A stretch of 62,310 nucleotides of DNA. It comes from CAZLNO01 sp964561005 (GTDB lineage Bacteria > Pseudomonadota > Alphaproteobacteria > Kiloniellales > Rhodovibrionaceae). Below the pieces are notes generated by a model that was not told the DNA's origin, made no database searches, and saw only the letters and a program-made list of their open reading frames with translations. Made by a program: the position numbers and the translations under genes. Positions 43,229 through 55,918 of the stretch are shown piece after piece (position 1 is the stretch's first letter; each line of letters opens with the position of its first letter). The DNA lies in NCBI GenBank assembly GCA_964561005.1, contig CAZLNO010000008.1, positions 1 through 62,310 of the forward strand, written 5' to 3'.

Positions 43229-43810
43229 ACGTCGCGCGGCTGCGCCGCGTTGCCACGTTGCCGCGTTGCCGCAGCGATGCTCACCAGCCCGGTCACGTGG
43301 ACCCGCGGACCGGCGTACCCGCACGACAGTAGGCGAATGTCTCGAACAGACGGCTGGGGTCGAACAACCCTTCAAGCCGCCGCATGCCTTCGCGCGCGGT
43401 ATCCCCGCGGCAGCTTCCCACGGCAGCGATCAGGGCCTCGGTGGCGATCAGGGCCGCCAAACAACGCCGCCCCACCAAAGGCCGCACACACGAGCGCTCG
43501 CCAAGGTCCAGTTCCGATCATCCTTGCGAAACCGGGAAGGTCCATAGATCAGCTCGTCGGACACCCCATCAGCGGAACGCCAAGCACGAGGCTGACGGAG
43601 TCTCCGACTTCATAGACCCGCTGATATAATACCAGCGGCAATTGATATTGACGCATCATCCGGGATGCGATGCAGCACGAAGTGCTGCTTCGCTGGTCCC
43701 GGATCTGGCGGCAAGGCGGTACGGGATCCCGTGTCTGCACCGCATCACTGCGTGCCCCGGTGCAAACACGGGATGGCGGTTCCGTATTTATCGCCGTTCG
43801 TACAAGACGG
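43229..43810. other. intergenic region between the receptor remnant and rne
   Basis: These 582 bases contain no gene I can support. Short frames such as 43293-43487 (minus strand) show no family match and may be gene debris beside the truncated receptor. Several short palindromes lie at 43670-43775, downstream of rne. Confidence 0.5.
43726..43774 (-). terminator. hairpin downstream of rne
   Basis: ATCCCGTGTCTGCACC (43726-43741) and GGTGCAAACACGGGAT (43759-43774) form a 16-bp stem with one mismatch and a 17-base loop, 37 bases after the rne stop. No T-run follows, so this is either a Rho-type end or an mRNA-protecting stem. Confidence 0.5.
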
Positions 43811-46800
43811 CTACTGCAGCAGCTTCTGCCACCAGCCGCGCCGGCGCGGCTTTTGCGTGCGCTCCTGCCGCTCGGCCAGGTCGTCGCTGCCCTGCGGTTC
43901 CGCCGCCTCGCCGAAGGGCGCCTCCTCGCCGGCCGTGGCCTCTCTGCCGTTGGCGCGCGTTGCGGCGGGCTCCGGCTCGGCCCTGTGCTCCTCGGTCTCT
44001 TCGGCCTCTTCGGTCTCGATGGGCCGTGGCCGTTCGGAGGCCGTGCCGGGCGTCTCGGCAGCCGGTGCCGGCGAAGGCTCGGCCGCTTCCGACGCAGGCG
44101 CGCCGGACTCCGGCGCCGCCTCGGGGGCGGAGTCCGTCTCGGGCTGGATCGAGACCTCGCCCGCCGTGGCCTGGTCGTTCGCCGTCGTTTCGGACGTTTC
44201 GGACGCCCCCGCGCGGCTGCCACCCCGGCCGCCGCGCGAGGTGCTGGCCCGCCGACTGCGGCCACCCGAGGTCGTCCGCGCGGAAGCCGTGCGGCCACGT
44301 CCGCGCGAGCCGCGGCCGGCGCCGGTGGATTCCGCCGCGGCGGCGGCCAGGACGCTCTCCGACTGCTCCGCTTCCATCTCGGCCGCCGCCTCCGTGCCGG
44401 CGGGCGCCGCCGTCTTCTCGCCCTCGGGATTCTCGGTCTCGGCTTGGGCGGTCTCGGCTTGGGCGGTCTCGGCTGGGGCGGTCTCGGCTGGGGCGGTCTC
44501 GGCCACCGGCGCTTCGCTCTCGACGGATTCCTTCCTGGCGGACCCCGCCTTGGCCGTCTTGCCTCTGGCGCTCTTCGCCCGGCTGGTCTTCGCCGTGGTG
44601 GTCTTGGTCTTGCGGCCAGCGGTCGTGCGGGCGGCCGGCTTCTTCGCTGTCGCCTCGGCCGCCGTCGCCCCTTCGCCGCTATCCTCGGGCGACGCCTCGG
44701 CAGCCGCGATTTCGGCCTCGGGTTCGCTCGCCGCCACGGCTTCGGCCGGCGCCTCGGCTTCAACCGGCGCCTCGGCAGGCGCCGGCGCGGGCTCGCCGGC
44801 CGACTCCGCCGCCTCCTGCCCGGCGTCAACGACCGCCTCGGAAGGCTCGCCCGGCGTCTCGGCCGCAGCGGCCTCGGCCGGCGCGGACGCCGCCTCCGTC
44901 GCCTCGTCGGCCTCGCCCTCGCCGGCCATCACCTCCTCCCGCCGCTTGGAACGCCGGCGGCCGCCGCGCTTGCCGCGCCGCCGGCGACGGGCCTTCTTTT
45001 CCTCCTCGCTCTCGTCGCTTGTCGGCGTGGCCTCCGCCTCGGCGGGCTGCGCCTCGCCACCGGCGGCGGCCTCGGCCTCGCTCTCGGCAGGCGCCGCCTC
45101 GGCGGCGGGTTGCGCCGGCTCCACCTCCTTCTTCTTTCGCCGGCCGCCGCGCTTGCCCCGCTTGCGGCCCCCGGCCTCGTCGCCGGCGGCCTCCGCGGCC
45201 GCGGCGGTCTCGGCCGGACGGGCCGGCGTCTCGACCGGCTCCTCGGCGGTCTCCTCGGCGGTCTCCTCGGCGGCCTCCTCCGCTTCCTCGCGGCTCAACG
45301 TGCTCAGCCGGTCCAGGCGATAAGCTGGCGGAATCAGGCTGTCGTCGGTGTCGAGGCGGACCTGGAAGCGGTAGCGCGACTCGATCTCGTTCAGCCGGGC
45401 GCGCTTCTCGTTCAGCGTGTAGAGCGCCACCGGCGTCGGCACGGTCAGCACGATCTCGCCGCCGCCCCGGCGCACGCCCTCTTCCTCCAGGGCGCGCAGA
45501 ACGTGCAGCGCGGTCGATTCCGGCGAGCGCACGAAGCCGCTGCCGCCGCAGGTCCGGCACACCTCGGTGGAGGTCTCGTGCAGGCTGGGCCGCAGGCGCT
45601 GGCGGGAGAGCTCCAGCAGGCCGAAGGGACTGATGCGGCCGAGCTGAATGCGCGCGCGGTCCTGCTTCATCGCCTCCTTCAGGCGCTGCTCGACCTCCTT
45701 GTTGTTCTTCGGATTGTCCATGTCGATGAAGTCGATGACGATCAGCCCGGCCAGGTCGCGCAGCTTGAGCTGCCGGGCGACCTCGTCGGCGGCCTCCAGG
45801 TTGGTCTTCAGCGCCGTTTCCTCGATGTGGCGCTCCTTGGTGGCCTTGCCGGAGTTCACGTCGATCGCGACCAGCGCCTCGGTCTGGTTCATCACGATGT
45901 AGCCGCCCGACTTCAACTGGACGGTCGGGTTGTGGATGTTGTCGAGCTGCGCCTCGACCTGCTGGTGCTGGAACAGCGGCACCTTGGCATCGTCGTAGCG
46001 CTGCACCTTCTTCGCGTGAGAGGGCATCAGCGAGCGCATGAAGGACTTCGCCAGCTTGTAGCCCTGCTCGCCCTCCACCAGCACCTCGTCCATGTCGCGG
46101 GTGTAGAGATCGCGGATGGAACGCTTGATGAGGTTGGCTTCCTCGTGGATCAGGCAGGGTGCGGTGGACTGCAGCGTGATCTCGCGGATCTGGTCCCACA
46201 GCCGCAGCAGGTACTCGTAGTCGCGCTTGATCTCCGCCTTGGTGCGGTTGCTGCCGGCGGTGCGCACGATGACCGCCATGCCCTCGGGGATATTGAGCTG
46301 CGAGAGCACCTCCTTCAGCCGCCGCCGGTCCTTGGCGTTGGCGATCTTGCGCGAGATGCCGCCACCCTTGTTGGTGTTGGGCATCAACACGCAGTAGCGT
46401 CCGGCCAGCGACAGGTAGGTCGTCAGCGCCGCGCCCTTGTTGCCGCGTTCCTCCTTGACGACCTGCACCAGGATGACCTGTCGCCGCTTGATCACTTCCT
46501 GGATCTTGTAGTTGCCCAGGGCGGCGGCACGGCGCCGGGCGGCGTCCTCGATGTCGTCGCCGGCGATGGTCTCCACGGAGCTGGCGGTCTCCACCTGCTC
46601 CACCTCGGGGTCTTCGGCCGCGCCGTCGCCGCCGGCCCCGCTGCGCAGTCGCGCGCCCGCCGCGGCGGCTTCCGACTCGGCGTCCGGCTCATCGGAGTCC
46701 TCGCCGTCGGAGTCGCCGTCGGAATCGTCGTCGCCCTGGGCGGCCTGCTGCTGGATCAGGGCCTCCCGGTCGGCCACCGGCAGGCGGTAGTAGTCCGGAT

Positions 46801-47023
46801 GGATTTCCGAGAACGGCAGAAAGCCGTTGCGGTTGCCGCCGTAGTCCACGAAGGCCGCCTGGAGCGACGGCTCCACCCGCGTGACCTTCGCCAGATAGAT
46901 GTTGCCCTTAAGCGGCTTCTTGTCCTGGGCCTCGTAGTCGAACTCTCCGACACGGTTTCCCGAAAGCACGACGACGCGCGTCTCTTCCGGGTGGCTTGCA
47001 TCGATCAGCATGCGTTTCGTCAT
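43811..47023 (-). CDS. rne: ribonuclease E
   Basis: The 1070-residue endoribonuclease starts MTKRMLIDASHPEE and has an S1 RNA-binding domain (about 38-140). An acidic Asp/Ser-rich insert (near 92-125) breaks it, as in other Alphaproteobacteria. The catalytic region includes LVAIDVNSGK (Asp388) and IDFIDMD. The Zn-link is C489-x-x-C492 (VCRTCGG). After about residue 580 the tail is low-complexity, with basic RNA-binding runs (RRGKRGGRRRSKRRE and similar) and Ala-Glu-Thr repeats that should hold degradosome partners. I chose the ATG at 47023 by homology; an AAGGGA lies 10 bases upstream. The gene is divergent from amiC across a 637-base gap, the usual alphaproteobacterial arrangement. Confidence 0.97.
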   Translation of the reverse strand: MTKRMLIDASHPEETRVVVLSGNRVGEFDYEAQDKKPLKGNIYLAKVTRVEPSLQAAFVDYGGNRNGFLPFSEIHPDYYRLPVADREALIQQQAAQGDDDSDGDSDGEDSDEPDAESEAAAAGARLRSGAGGDGAAEDPEVEQVETASSVETIAGDDIEDAARRRAAALGNYKIQEVIKRRQVILVQVVKEERGNKGAALTTYLSLAGRYCVLMPNTNKGGGISRKIANAKDRRRLKEVLSQLNIPEGMAVIVRTAGSNRTKAEIKRDYEYLLRLWDQIREITLQSTAPCLIHEEANLIKRSIRDLYTRDMDEVLVEGEQGYKLAKSFMRSLMPSHAKKVQRYDDAKVPLFQHQQVEAQLDNIHNPTVQLKSGGYIVMNQTEALVAIDVNSGKATKERHIEETALKTNLEAADEVARQLKLRDLAGLIVIDFIDMDNPKNNKEVEQRLKEAMKQDRARIQLGRISPFGLLELSRQRLRPSLHETSTEVCRTCGGSGFVRSPESTALHVLRALEEEGVRRGGGEIVLTVPTPVALYTLNEKRARLNEIESRYRFQVRLDTDDSLIPPAYRLDRLSTLSREEAEEAAEETAEETAEEPVETPARPAETAAAAEAAGDEAGGRKRGKRGGRRKKKEVEPAQPAAEAAPAESEAEAAAGGEAQPAEAEATPTSDESEEEKKARRRRRGKRGGRRRSKRREEVMAGEGEADEATEAASAPAEAAAAETPGEPSEAVVDAGQEAAESAGEPAPAPAEAPVEAEAPAEAVAASEPEAEIAAAEASPEDSGEGATAAEATAKKPAARTTAGRKTKTTTAKTSRAKSARGKTAKAGSARKESVESEAPVAETAPAETAPAETAQAETAQAETENPEGEKTAAPAGTEAAAEMEAEQSESVLAAAAAESTGAGRGSRGRGRTASARTTSGGRSRRASTSRGGRGGSRAGASETSETTANDQATAGEVSIQPETDSAPEAAPESGAPASEAAEPSPAPAAETPGTASERPRPIETEEAEETEEHRAEPEPAATRANGREATAGEEAPFGEAAEPQGSDDLAERQERTQKPRRRGWWQKLLQ
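44433..44507 (-). repeat. 15-bp tandem repeat inside rne
   Basis: Five copies of a 15-bp unit (plus-strand GCGGTCTCGGCTTGG or its TGGG variant) start at 44433, 44448, 44463, 44478 and 44493. In rne they encode repeated Ala-Glu-Thr-Ala-Pro/Gln pentapeptides of the disordered tail. Slippage here would change the tail length in steps of five residues. A 12-bp repeat encoding EETA units lies nearby at about 45240-45280. Confidence 0.85.
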
Positions 47024-47660
47024 GAACCAAAATCCCTTGTCCGCGTCCTGCTTGCCTGAACCGCGGTCCAAACAGCGGCGCGTGTGTTTTCGTGGTGTCG
47101 CGCGGGTCGATCCGGCGATCCTTGCAGTCTCGATCGCTCGCGGCCCGGCCGGGCGCGCCGACGCGCAACGCCGCTCGCGCCCCGCCGCGGCCGTCCCGGC
47201 CGGCCGGGCCTCGAAAGCGTTGCATGGTCGATCGTGCCCGCAAGGTCGCCTCGTCAAGCGATGGGTCCTGTCCGTGTCTTGCCAGGCGTCCGGCAGTGTT
47301 CGGGCGCGGCCGCCACCATCCGATCCAGGCGCGACGATCCGGGCGCCCCGGATGCACGACACGCGCGGCCTCCAGCCCTCGATCGGCCGTCCCGCGGCCG
47401 GCGGCCCACGTCCTGCGAGCCGCGCAAGAGCGGGCTGTCGGGCGGCAACTGGCGAGACACTGCACAAAATAGGACGTCAAGGGGGGGTTCCACAACGGTT
47501 TCGCGCTTCGTCGCCCGACCAGCGGACCGGGAGTCTCGCGACGATACTCGGCAAACAGCGCGACTTAGCCCCCATTTTTATCATTTCGCTTTAACGATAT
47601 GTCAGGTATGAATAGGATATGTCGTGCATTCCCCCGCACCGAGTCGGATCGGGAAGACTG
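47024..47660. other. rne/amiC divergent promoter region
   Basis: These 637 bases have no supported gene. The part next to amiC is AT-rich; TTTAAC and TAGGAT spaced 17 bases apart (near 47590-47618) are a possible amiC promoter. On the minus strand TTGACG at 47475-47480 is a possible rne -35 without a clear -10, which would leave a 5' leader of over 400 bases. E. coli rne also has a long, autoregulatory leader, so a similar arrangement is possible. Confidence 0.5.
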
Positions 47661-48884
47661 ATGCTCGCACGCATGGTCCAGAGACGCATGGTCCAGAGTC
47701 TGGGGCTAGCGATCCTGCTGATCCTCGCGGGATCGGCCGCGTTCGCGCAGCAGCAGCTCAGCGTCACGGCGGTCCGCCTGGGCCAGCATCCCGACATGAC
47801 ACGCTTCGTGATGGAGATCAATGCGGAGCCGGCCTATCGCATCTTCACGCTGCCCGATCCCTATCGCGTGGTGATCGACCTGCCGCAGGTCGACTGGCGC
47901 GTGCCCGAGAATCAGACCAAGCGCCGGAGCGTCGGGGTCGTGGACGCGCTGCGCTTCGGCCTCTTCGCGCCGGGAACCAGCCGCGTGGTGCTGGACGCCG
48001 AGGCCCCGGTGGTGGTCAAGAAGGCCTTCGTGCTGCCCCCGAAAGAGGGCTATCCGCACCGCCTGGTGGTCGACCTCCAGCGCGTGTCGCGCACCGCCTT
48101 CCTGGCCGAGCCGAACCGGCGGACGATCACCTCGAAAAAGCCCCTGCCCCGCCCGCGCACGGCGAACAAGGACGTGGCGCCCGGCCGCGACGACCGCCGG
48201 ACCATCGTCATCGACGCCGGCCACGGCGGTGTCGATCCTGGCGCCATCGGCGTCACGGGCCTGTACGAAAAGGACCTCGTCCTGGAGTACGCGGACGACT
48301 TGAAGCGCGCGCTGGAGCAAAAGGGCTATCGCGTGATCATGACGCGCGACCGCGACATCTTCCTGCGGCTGCGCCGACGCGTCGCCCTGGCGCAGGAGGC
48401 GGAAGGCGACCTTTTCATCTCGCTGCACGCCAACACGCACCCGTCGAACAGCATCCGCGGCGCCTCGGTCTATACCCTCTCGGAAACCGCCTCCGACGCC
48501 GAGGCCGCCGCGCTGGCGGAGAAGGAGAACAAGGCCGACATCATCGCCGGCGTCGACCTGAACGGCCAGACCGAGGTGGTCAGCCAGATCCTGATCGACC
48601 TGGCGCAGCGCGAATCCATGAACGCCTCCAAGCACTTCGCCAACATGCTGGTGGGCGAGCTGAAGGGCGACGTGAAGCTGCTGAACAACACCCACCGCTT
48701 TGCCGGTTTCGCCGTGCTGAAGTCGCCCAACGTGCCCTCGGTGCTGTTCGAGGTCGGCTACATGTCGAACCCGGAGGAGATCCGGCTGCTGCAGGACGAG
48801 GACCACCAGCGCAAGGTGAACCGCGCGGTCACGCGCGCCGTCGACCGCTACTTCGCCTGGCAGGAGGCCCGCAACCGGAGCTGA
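47661..48884 (+). CDS. amiC: N-acetylmuramoyl-L-alanine amidase AmiC
   Basis: The 407-residue periplasmic amidase cuts the stem peptide from MurNAc during cell separation. It has a Sec signal (MLARMVQRRMVQSLGLAILL, cut near AFA), an AMIN domain (about 30-130, LSVTAVRLGQHPDMTRFVMEI) and an Amidase_3 domain. Zinc ligands are in IDAGHGG, EKDLVLE and SLHAN. A helix insert (LAEKENKADIIAGVDLNGQT and following) corresponds to the autoinhibitory segment that EnvC-type activators release. The start ATG at 47661 has GGAAG upstream; a GTG/ATG earlier is less likely. PBP1A follows 131 bases downstream. Confidence 0.95.
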   Translation: MLARMVQRRMVQSLGLAILLILAGSAAFAQQQLSVTAVRLGQHPDMTRFVMEINAEPAYRIFTLPDPYRVVIDLPQVDWRVPENQTKRRSVGVVDALRFGLFAPGTSRVVLDAEAPVVVKKAFVLPPKEGYPHRLVVDLQRVSRTAFLAEPNRRTITSKKPLPRPRTANKDVAPGRDDRRTIVIDAGHGGVDPGAIGVTGLYEKDLVLEYADDLKRALEQKGYRVIMTRDRDIFLRLRRRVALAQEAEGDLFISLHANTHPSNSIRGASVYTLSETASDAEAAALAEKENKADIIAGVDLNGQTEVVSQILIDLAQRESMNASKHFANMLVGELKGDVKLLNNTHRFAGFAVLKSPNVPSVLFEVGYMSNPEEIRLLQDEDHQRKVNRAVTRAVDRYFAWQEARNRS

Positions 48885-49015
48885 CGCGGCCAGGGCGCGA
48901 ACACTTCGCCGCGATGCGGCCACGTCGAGGGTCACATCCACGCCAAAATATGGCATAAGATCTCGACTCGTCGGCTCCTGGCCGACGCGCCGGTCACGCC
49001 GGTATCGCCTCGCGC

Positions 49016-51562
49016 TTGGAAACGGGTCGTTCAATCTTGCGAAAGCTCGCCGTCGCTCTGGTCCTGCTGATCGCCCTTGGGATCGCCGGGGTGATCGCGG
49101 TCGGCTTCGTGTTCTATCACTACGGCCGGGGTCTGCCGGACTACAAGCAGCTCGCCGACTATCAGCCGCCGACGGTCACCCGGATGCACGCCGGCGACGG
49201 CCGGCTGCTGGCCGAGTACGCCAAGGAAAAGCGCGTCTTCGTTCCGATGGAGTCGATTCCGCGCCGGGTCGTCAGCGCCTTCGTCTCGGCCGAGGACAAG
49301 AACTTCTACAGCCACTACGGCCTGGACTTCCCGTCGATCCTGCGCGCCGCGCTGACCAACCTCTCGAACCTGGGCACCGACCGCCGGCCCGTGGGCGCCT
49401 CCACGATCACCCAGCAGGTGGCCAAGAACTTCCTGCTGTCCGACGAGGTTTCGATCGAGCGCAAGATCCGCGAGGCCATCCTGGCATTCCGGATCGAGCA
49501 CGCCTTCTCCAAGGGCCGCATCCTGGAGCTCTACCTGAACGAGATCTACCTCGGCGCCGGCTCCTATGGAGTCGCGGCCGCGGCCCTCAACTACTTCAAC
49601 AAGTCGCTGGACGAGCTGACGATCGCCGAGGCCGCCTATCTGGCCGCGCTGCCCAAGGCGCCGAACAACTACCACCCGCGGCGCAACCACGAGGCCGCCG
49701 TCGCCCGGCGCAACTGGGTGATTCGCCAGATGGAGGAAAACGGTTTCATCACCACGGAGCAGGCGGTCCAGGCGATGTCGGCGCCGCTGCGCATGCGCCG
49801 GCGCGATCCCGCCGAGGTGGCCGAGGCGGCCTACTTCGCCGAGGACGTGCGCCGCGAGCTGATCGAGCTGTACGGCGAAAGGGCGCTCTATCAGGGCGGC
49901 CTGTCGGTGCGCACGACGCTCGACCCGGAGCTGCAGCGCTACGCAGAGGAGGCGCTGCGCGAGGGGCTCATCGCCTACGACCGCAAGCACGGCTGGCGCG
50001 GGCCGCATGCCACGATTTCGCTGTCGGAAGACTGGCAAGAGCGCCTGCGCGCGGTGACGCCGCCGGCCGGCATGCCGGCCGACTGGCGCTTGGCGGCGGT
50101 GCTGGAGGTCACTCGTGAACACGCGGTGATCGGCTTCGCCGACGGCCGCGGCGGGCGCATCCCGATGGCGCGCATGCGATGGGCGCGGCCGAACCTGAAG
50201 GACCAGCGCTTTGGCCACAAACCCGACGATCCGGGCGACGTGGTCGCCGCCGGGGACGTGGTCCTGGTGTCGCCCGCGCCGGCCGACGACGAGGGGGCGG
50301 ACAACGAGGGGAGCGCGCCCGACACCTTCGTCCTGGAGCAGATGCCCGACGTCAGCGGCGCCGTCGTCGCCCTGGACCCGCACACCGGGCGCGTGCTGGC
50401 GATGCAGGGCGGCTTCTCCTTCGAACGCAGCCAGTTCAACCGCGCGACCCAGGCGGCACGCCAACCGGGCTCCGCGTTCAAGCCCTTCGTCTACCTGACC
50501 GCGCTGGAGGAGGGGCTTTCGCCTTCCACGATCATCCTGGACGCCCCCTTCGTCATCGACCAGGGGCCCGGCCTGGGCAAGTGGAAGCCCGCCAACTACA
50601 CCCAGAAGTTCTATGGCCCGACGCCGATGCGCATCGGCATCGAGAAGTCGCGCAATCTGATGACCGTGCGCCTGGCCCAGACGGTGGGCATGGAGAAGGT
50701 GGTCGAGACGGCCGAGGCCTTCGGCATCTACGACGAGCTGCCGGAACAGCTCGCGATGTCCCTGGGCGCGGGGGAGACGACGCTGCTCCGCCTGGCCGCC
50801 GCCTACGGCATGATCGTCAATGGTGGCAAGAAGATCACCCCGACGCTGATCGACCGCGTGCAGGATCGCAGCGGCCAGACGATCTTCCGCCACGACGACC
50901 GGCCGTGTCCCGACTGCCGGCCCGACCTCTGGCTGGAGCAGGAGCCGCCGAAGATCCCCGACACCCGGGAACGCGTGACCGATCCGGCCAGCGCCTATCA
51001 GGTGGTCTCGCTGCTGCGCGGCGTGGTGGAACGCGGCACCGGCCGGCGCATGCGCGACCTGGGCAAGCCCGTCGCCGGCAAGACCGGCACCACCAACGAC
51101 AGCTTCGACACCTGGTTCATGGGCTTCACGCCCGACCTGGTGGCCGGGGTCTACGTCGGCTTCGACGAGCACCGCACGCTGGGGCGGCACGCTTATGGCT
51201 CCAACACCGCCGGGCCGATCTGGAAGGCCTTCATGGCAAAGGCGCTGGAGGACAAGCCCGGCATTCCCTTCCGCACGCCGCCCGGCATCCACCTGGTGCG
51301 CACCGAACTGGAGACCGGCCGTCGCGCCGGCCCGGGCTCGGAGAACGTGATCCTGGAGGCCTACAAGCATGGCCAGGGTCCGCGTCCGGCGCGCGCGCCG
51401 CGGCCCACCCGTCAGGACGCACTGCTGCCAGGAGTTCTCTCCGGGTCGGATGCGGCTGGCGACAACCTGAACCGGCCGGCGAGGAACGGGACCGGAGACC
51501 CGGACTCCGACACGACCGGCGGCGGGACGACGGTCGCGCCCGGCTCCAGCGGCCTCTACTGA
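49016..51562 (+). CDS. mrcA: penicillin-binding protein 1A
   Basis: The 848-residue bifunctional enzyme polymerises and cross-links peptidoglycan. After a short cytoplasmic start and membrane anchor (about 10-35) it has the GT51 glycosyltransferase: catalytic Glu93 in SAEDKNFYSHYGLD, then GASTITQQVAKNF and KGRILELYLNEIYLG. An OB-like linker follows. The transpeptidase has Ser486-x-x-Lys489 (GSAFK), SRN and KTGTTND (Lys689). The tail is disordered. No ATG fits; TTG 49016 or TTG 49037 is the start, neither with a good Shine-Dalgarno. It lies between amiC and prfB, the conserved neighbourhood. Confidence 0.95.
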   Translation: METGRSILRKLAVALVLLIALGIAGVIAVGFVFYHYGRGLPDYKQLADYQPPTVTRMHAGDGRLLAEYAKEKRVFVPMESIPRRVVSAFVSAEDKNFYSHYGLDFPSILRAALTNLSNLGTDRRPVGASTITQQVAKNFLLSDEVSIERKIREAILAFRIEHAFSKGRILELYLNEIYLGAGSYGVAAAALNYFNKSLDELTIAEAAYLAALPKAPNNYHPRRNHEAAVARRNWVIRQMEENGFITTEQAVQAMSAPLRMRRRDPAEVAEAAYFAEDVRRELIELYGERALYQGGLSVRTTLDPELQRYAEEALREGLIAYDRKHGWRGPHATISLSEDWQERLRAVTPPAGMPADWRLAAVLEVTREHAVIGFADGRGGRIPMARMRWARPNLKDQRFGHKPDDPGDVVAAGDVVLVSPAPADDEGADNEGSAPDTFVLEQMPDVSGAVVALDPHTGRVLAMQGGFSFERSQFNRATQAARQPGSAFKPFVYLTALEEGLSPSTIILDAPFVIDQGPGLGKWKPANYTQKFYGPTPMRIGIEKSRNLMTVRLAQTVGMEKVVETAEAFGIYDELPEQLAMSLGAGETTLLRLAAAYGMIVNGGKKITPTLIDRVQDRSGQTIFRHDDRPCPDCRPDLWLEQEPPKIPDTRERVTDPASAYQVVSLLRGVVERGTGRRMRDLGKPVAGKTGTTNDSFDTWFMGFTPDLVAGVYVGFDEHRTLGRHAYGSNTAGPIWKAFMAKALEDKPGIPFRTPPGIHLVRTELETGRRAGPGSENVILEAYKHGQGPRPARAPRPTRQDALLPGVLSGSDAAGDNLNRPARNGTGDPDSDTTGGGTTVAPGSSGLY

Positions 51563-51713
51563 CCGGGCCGCGACCGGGGTTTGCCCCGTCGCCCCTTGTC
51601 CAGGAGCGGGACGGCACCGTATGTAGGGACATGTCCGGACGGCGCGTCATCGCGCCAAACGGCTTTCCACCGCCGGACACCTTATCATCACGCAGCACCG
51701 AGGGAGTGGTCAC

Positions 51714-52839
51714 GTGCGCGCCGAAACCGAACATCTCGCAAGCGAGGTCCGCGAATCGCTGGCCTTGCTGAGGAGGCATCTTTGACTGGGACAATGCGCT
51801 GCGCCGCCTGGACGAGCTGAACGCGCTTGCCGAGGACCCCGGTCTCTGGAACGACCCCGACCGCGCCCAGGCGCTGATGAAGGAGCGCCAGCACCTGGAG
51901 CGCCAGATCCAGGACGTCCGCGACCTGGAGCAGGAGCTGGAGGACGCGCTGATCCTCGAGGACCTGGGGGAGAGCGAGGGCGACGAGGACAGCGTGGGCG
52001 AGGCGCAGGACCAGCTTCGCCGCATCAAGGCCCGGGCGGAGAAGCTGGAGCTGCAATCGCTGCTGTCGGGCGAGGCCGACGCCAACGACGCCTACCTGGA
52101 GGTCAACGCCGGCGCGGGCGGGACCGAGGCACAGGACTGGGCGCAGATGCTGCTGCGCATGTACCTCCGCTGGGCGCAGGGCCAGGGCTACAAGACCGAG
52201 GTGGTGGACGAGAGCCCCGGCGAGGAGGCCGGCATCAAGTCGGCCACGATGAAGGTGTCGGGCGAGAATGCCTACGGCTGGCTGAAAAGCGAGAGCGGGG
52301 TGCACCGGCTGGTGCGCATCTCCCCCTTCGACAGCCAGGCCCGGCGGCACACCTCCTTCGCCAGCGTCTGGGTCTATCCCGTTATCGACGACCGCATCGA
52401 GGTGGAGGTCGAGGACAAGGACCTGCGCATCGACACCTTCCGCTCCTCGGGCGCCGGCGGCCAGCACGTGAACACCACCGACAGCGCGGTGCGGATCACC
52501 CACATCCCCACCGGCATCGTCGTCGGCTGCCAGAGCGAGCGTTCGCAGCACAAGAACCGGGCGCATGCGATGGCGATGCTGCGGGCGCGGCTCTACGAGC
52601 GCGAGCTGAAGCGCCGCGAGGCGGAAGCCCAAGCGACCGCGGACCAGAAGACCGACATTGGCTGGGGCCACCAGATCCGCTCCTATGTCCTGCAGCCCTA
52701 CCAGATGGTGAAGGACCTGCGCACGGGGGTGGAGCGCAGCGACCCCGAGAAGGTCCTCGACGGCGATATCACCGGATTCCTCGAAGCCGCATTGGCCCAG
52801 AAAGTGGCGCCCGGCCAGCAGGCCGAAGCGACGGCCTGA
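51714..52839 (+). CDS. prfB: peptide chain release factor 2 (programmed +1 frameshift)
   Basis: RF2 reads UGA and UAA stop codons. The gene starts at GTG 51714, with AGGGAG 7 bases upstream, and runs 23 codons to an in-frame TGA at 51783. Ribosomes must shift +1 at CTT-TGA-C, so the second frame begins at GAC 51784 and ends at 52839; the product is about 374 residues. The GGQ motif is at 248-250 (GAGGQHVNTTDS) and the SPF stop-recognition motif in RISPFDSQ. The short first frame gives RAETEHLASEVRESLALLRRHL. The gene follows mrcA by 151 bases. Confidence 0.97.
51771..51786 (+). promoter_or_regulatory. programmed frameshift signal of prfB
   Basis: AGGAGG (51771-51776) is a Shine-Dalgarno-like spacer element, then CAT, the slippery CTT (51780-51782), TGA (51783-51785) and C. 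This matches the E. coli site AGGGGG-TAT-CTT-TGA-C. Low RF2 makes the ribosome pause at the weak UGA and shift, giving autoregulation. Confidence 0.95.
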
Positions 52840-52997
52840 GCCGGCCGACGGCAAGCTCGTGTCGCGCCCGTCGCCGGCCTCCCGGCGGCGGGTCCTTTCT
52901 TTGTTTTCGGTATGTCATTCGCCAGCACAACTGCGCGCGATAGTTGCATCCTTAACGAAACCGAAACGGTGGCCCGCGAGATTGTTACCGTCTGGGG

Positions 52998-54707
<1,710 letters not shown>

Positions 54708-54820
54708 CCGGCCCAAGCCCCGCCCAGGCTCGCCCAAGCGGGCGCCATCGTTGACCCGGCCGTCGCGGCTCGCTACATGCACGGCGGAGCCACCGTCCCC
54801 AGCACGCCGATCAGACAATC

Positions 54821-55918
<1,098 letters not shown>

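Noticed and set aside
43293..43487. A 64-codon minus-strand frame after the receptor gene
   Set aside because: No ribosome site or recognisable domain; the end FDPSRLFETF is not enough to name a family. It may be debris.
43670..47059. A 1129-codon frame antisense to rne, Arg/Leu/Gly rich
   Set aside because: It is an artefact of the repetitive Ala/Glu tail of RNase E read backwards.
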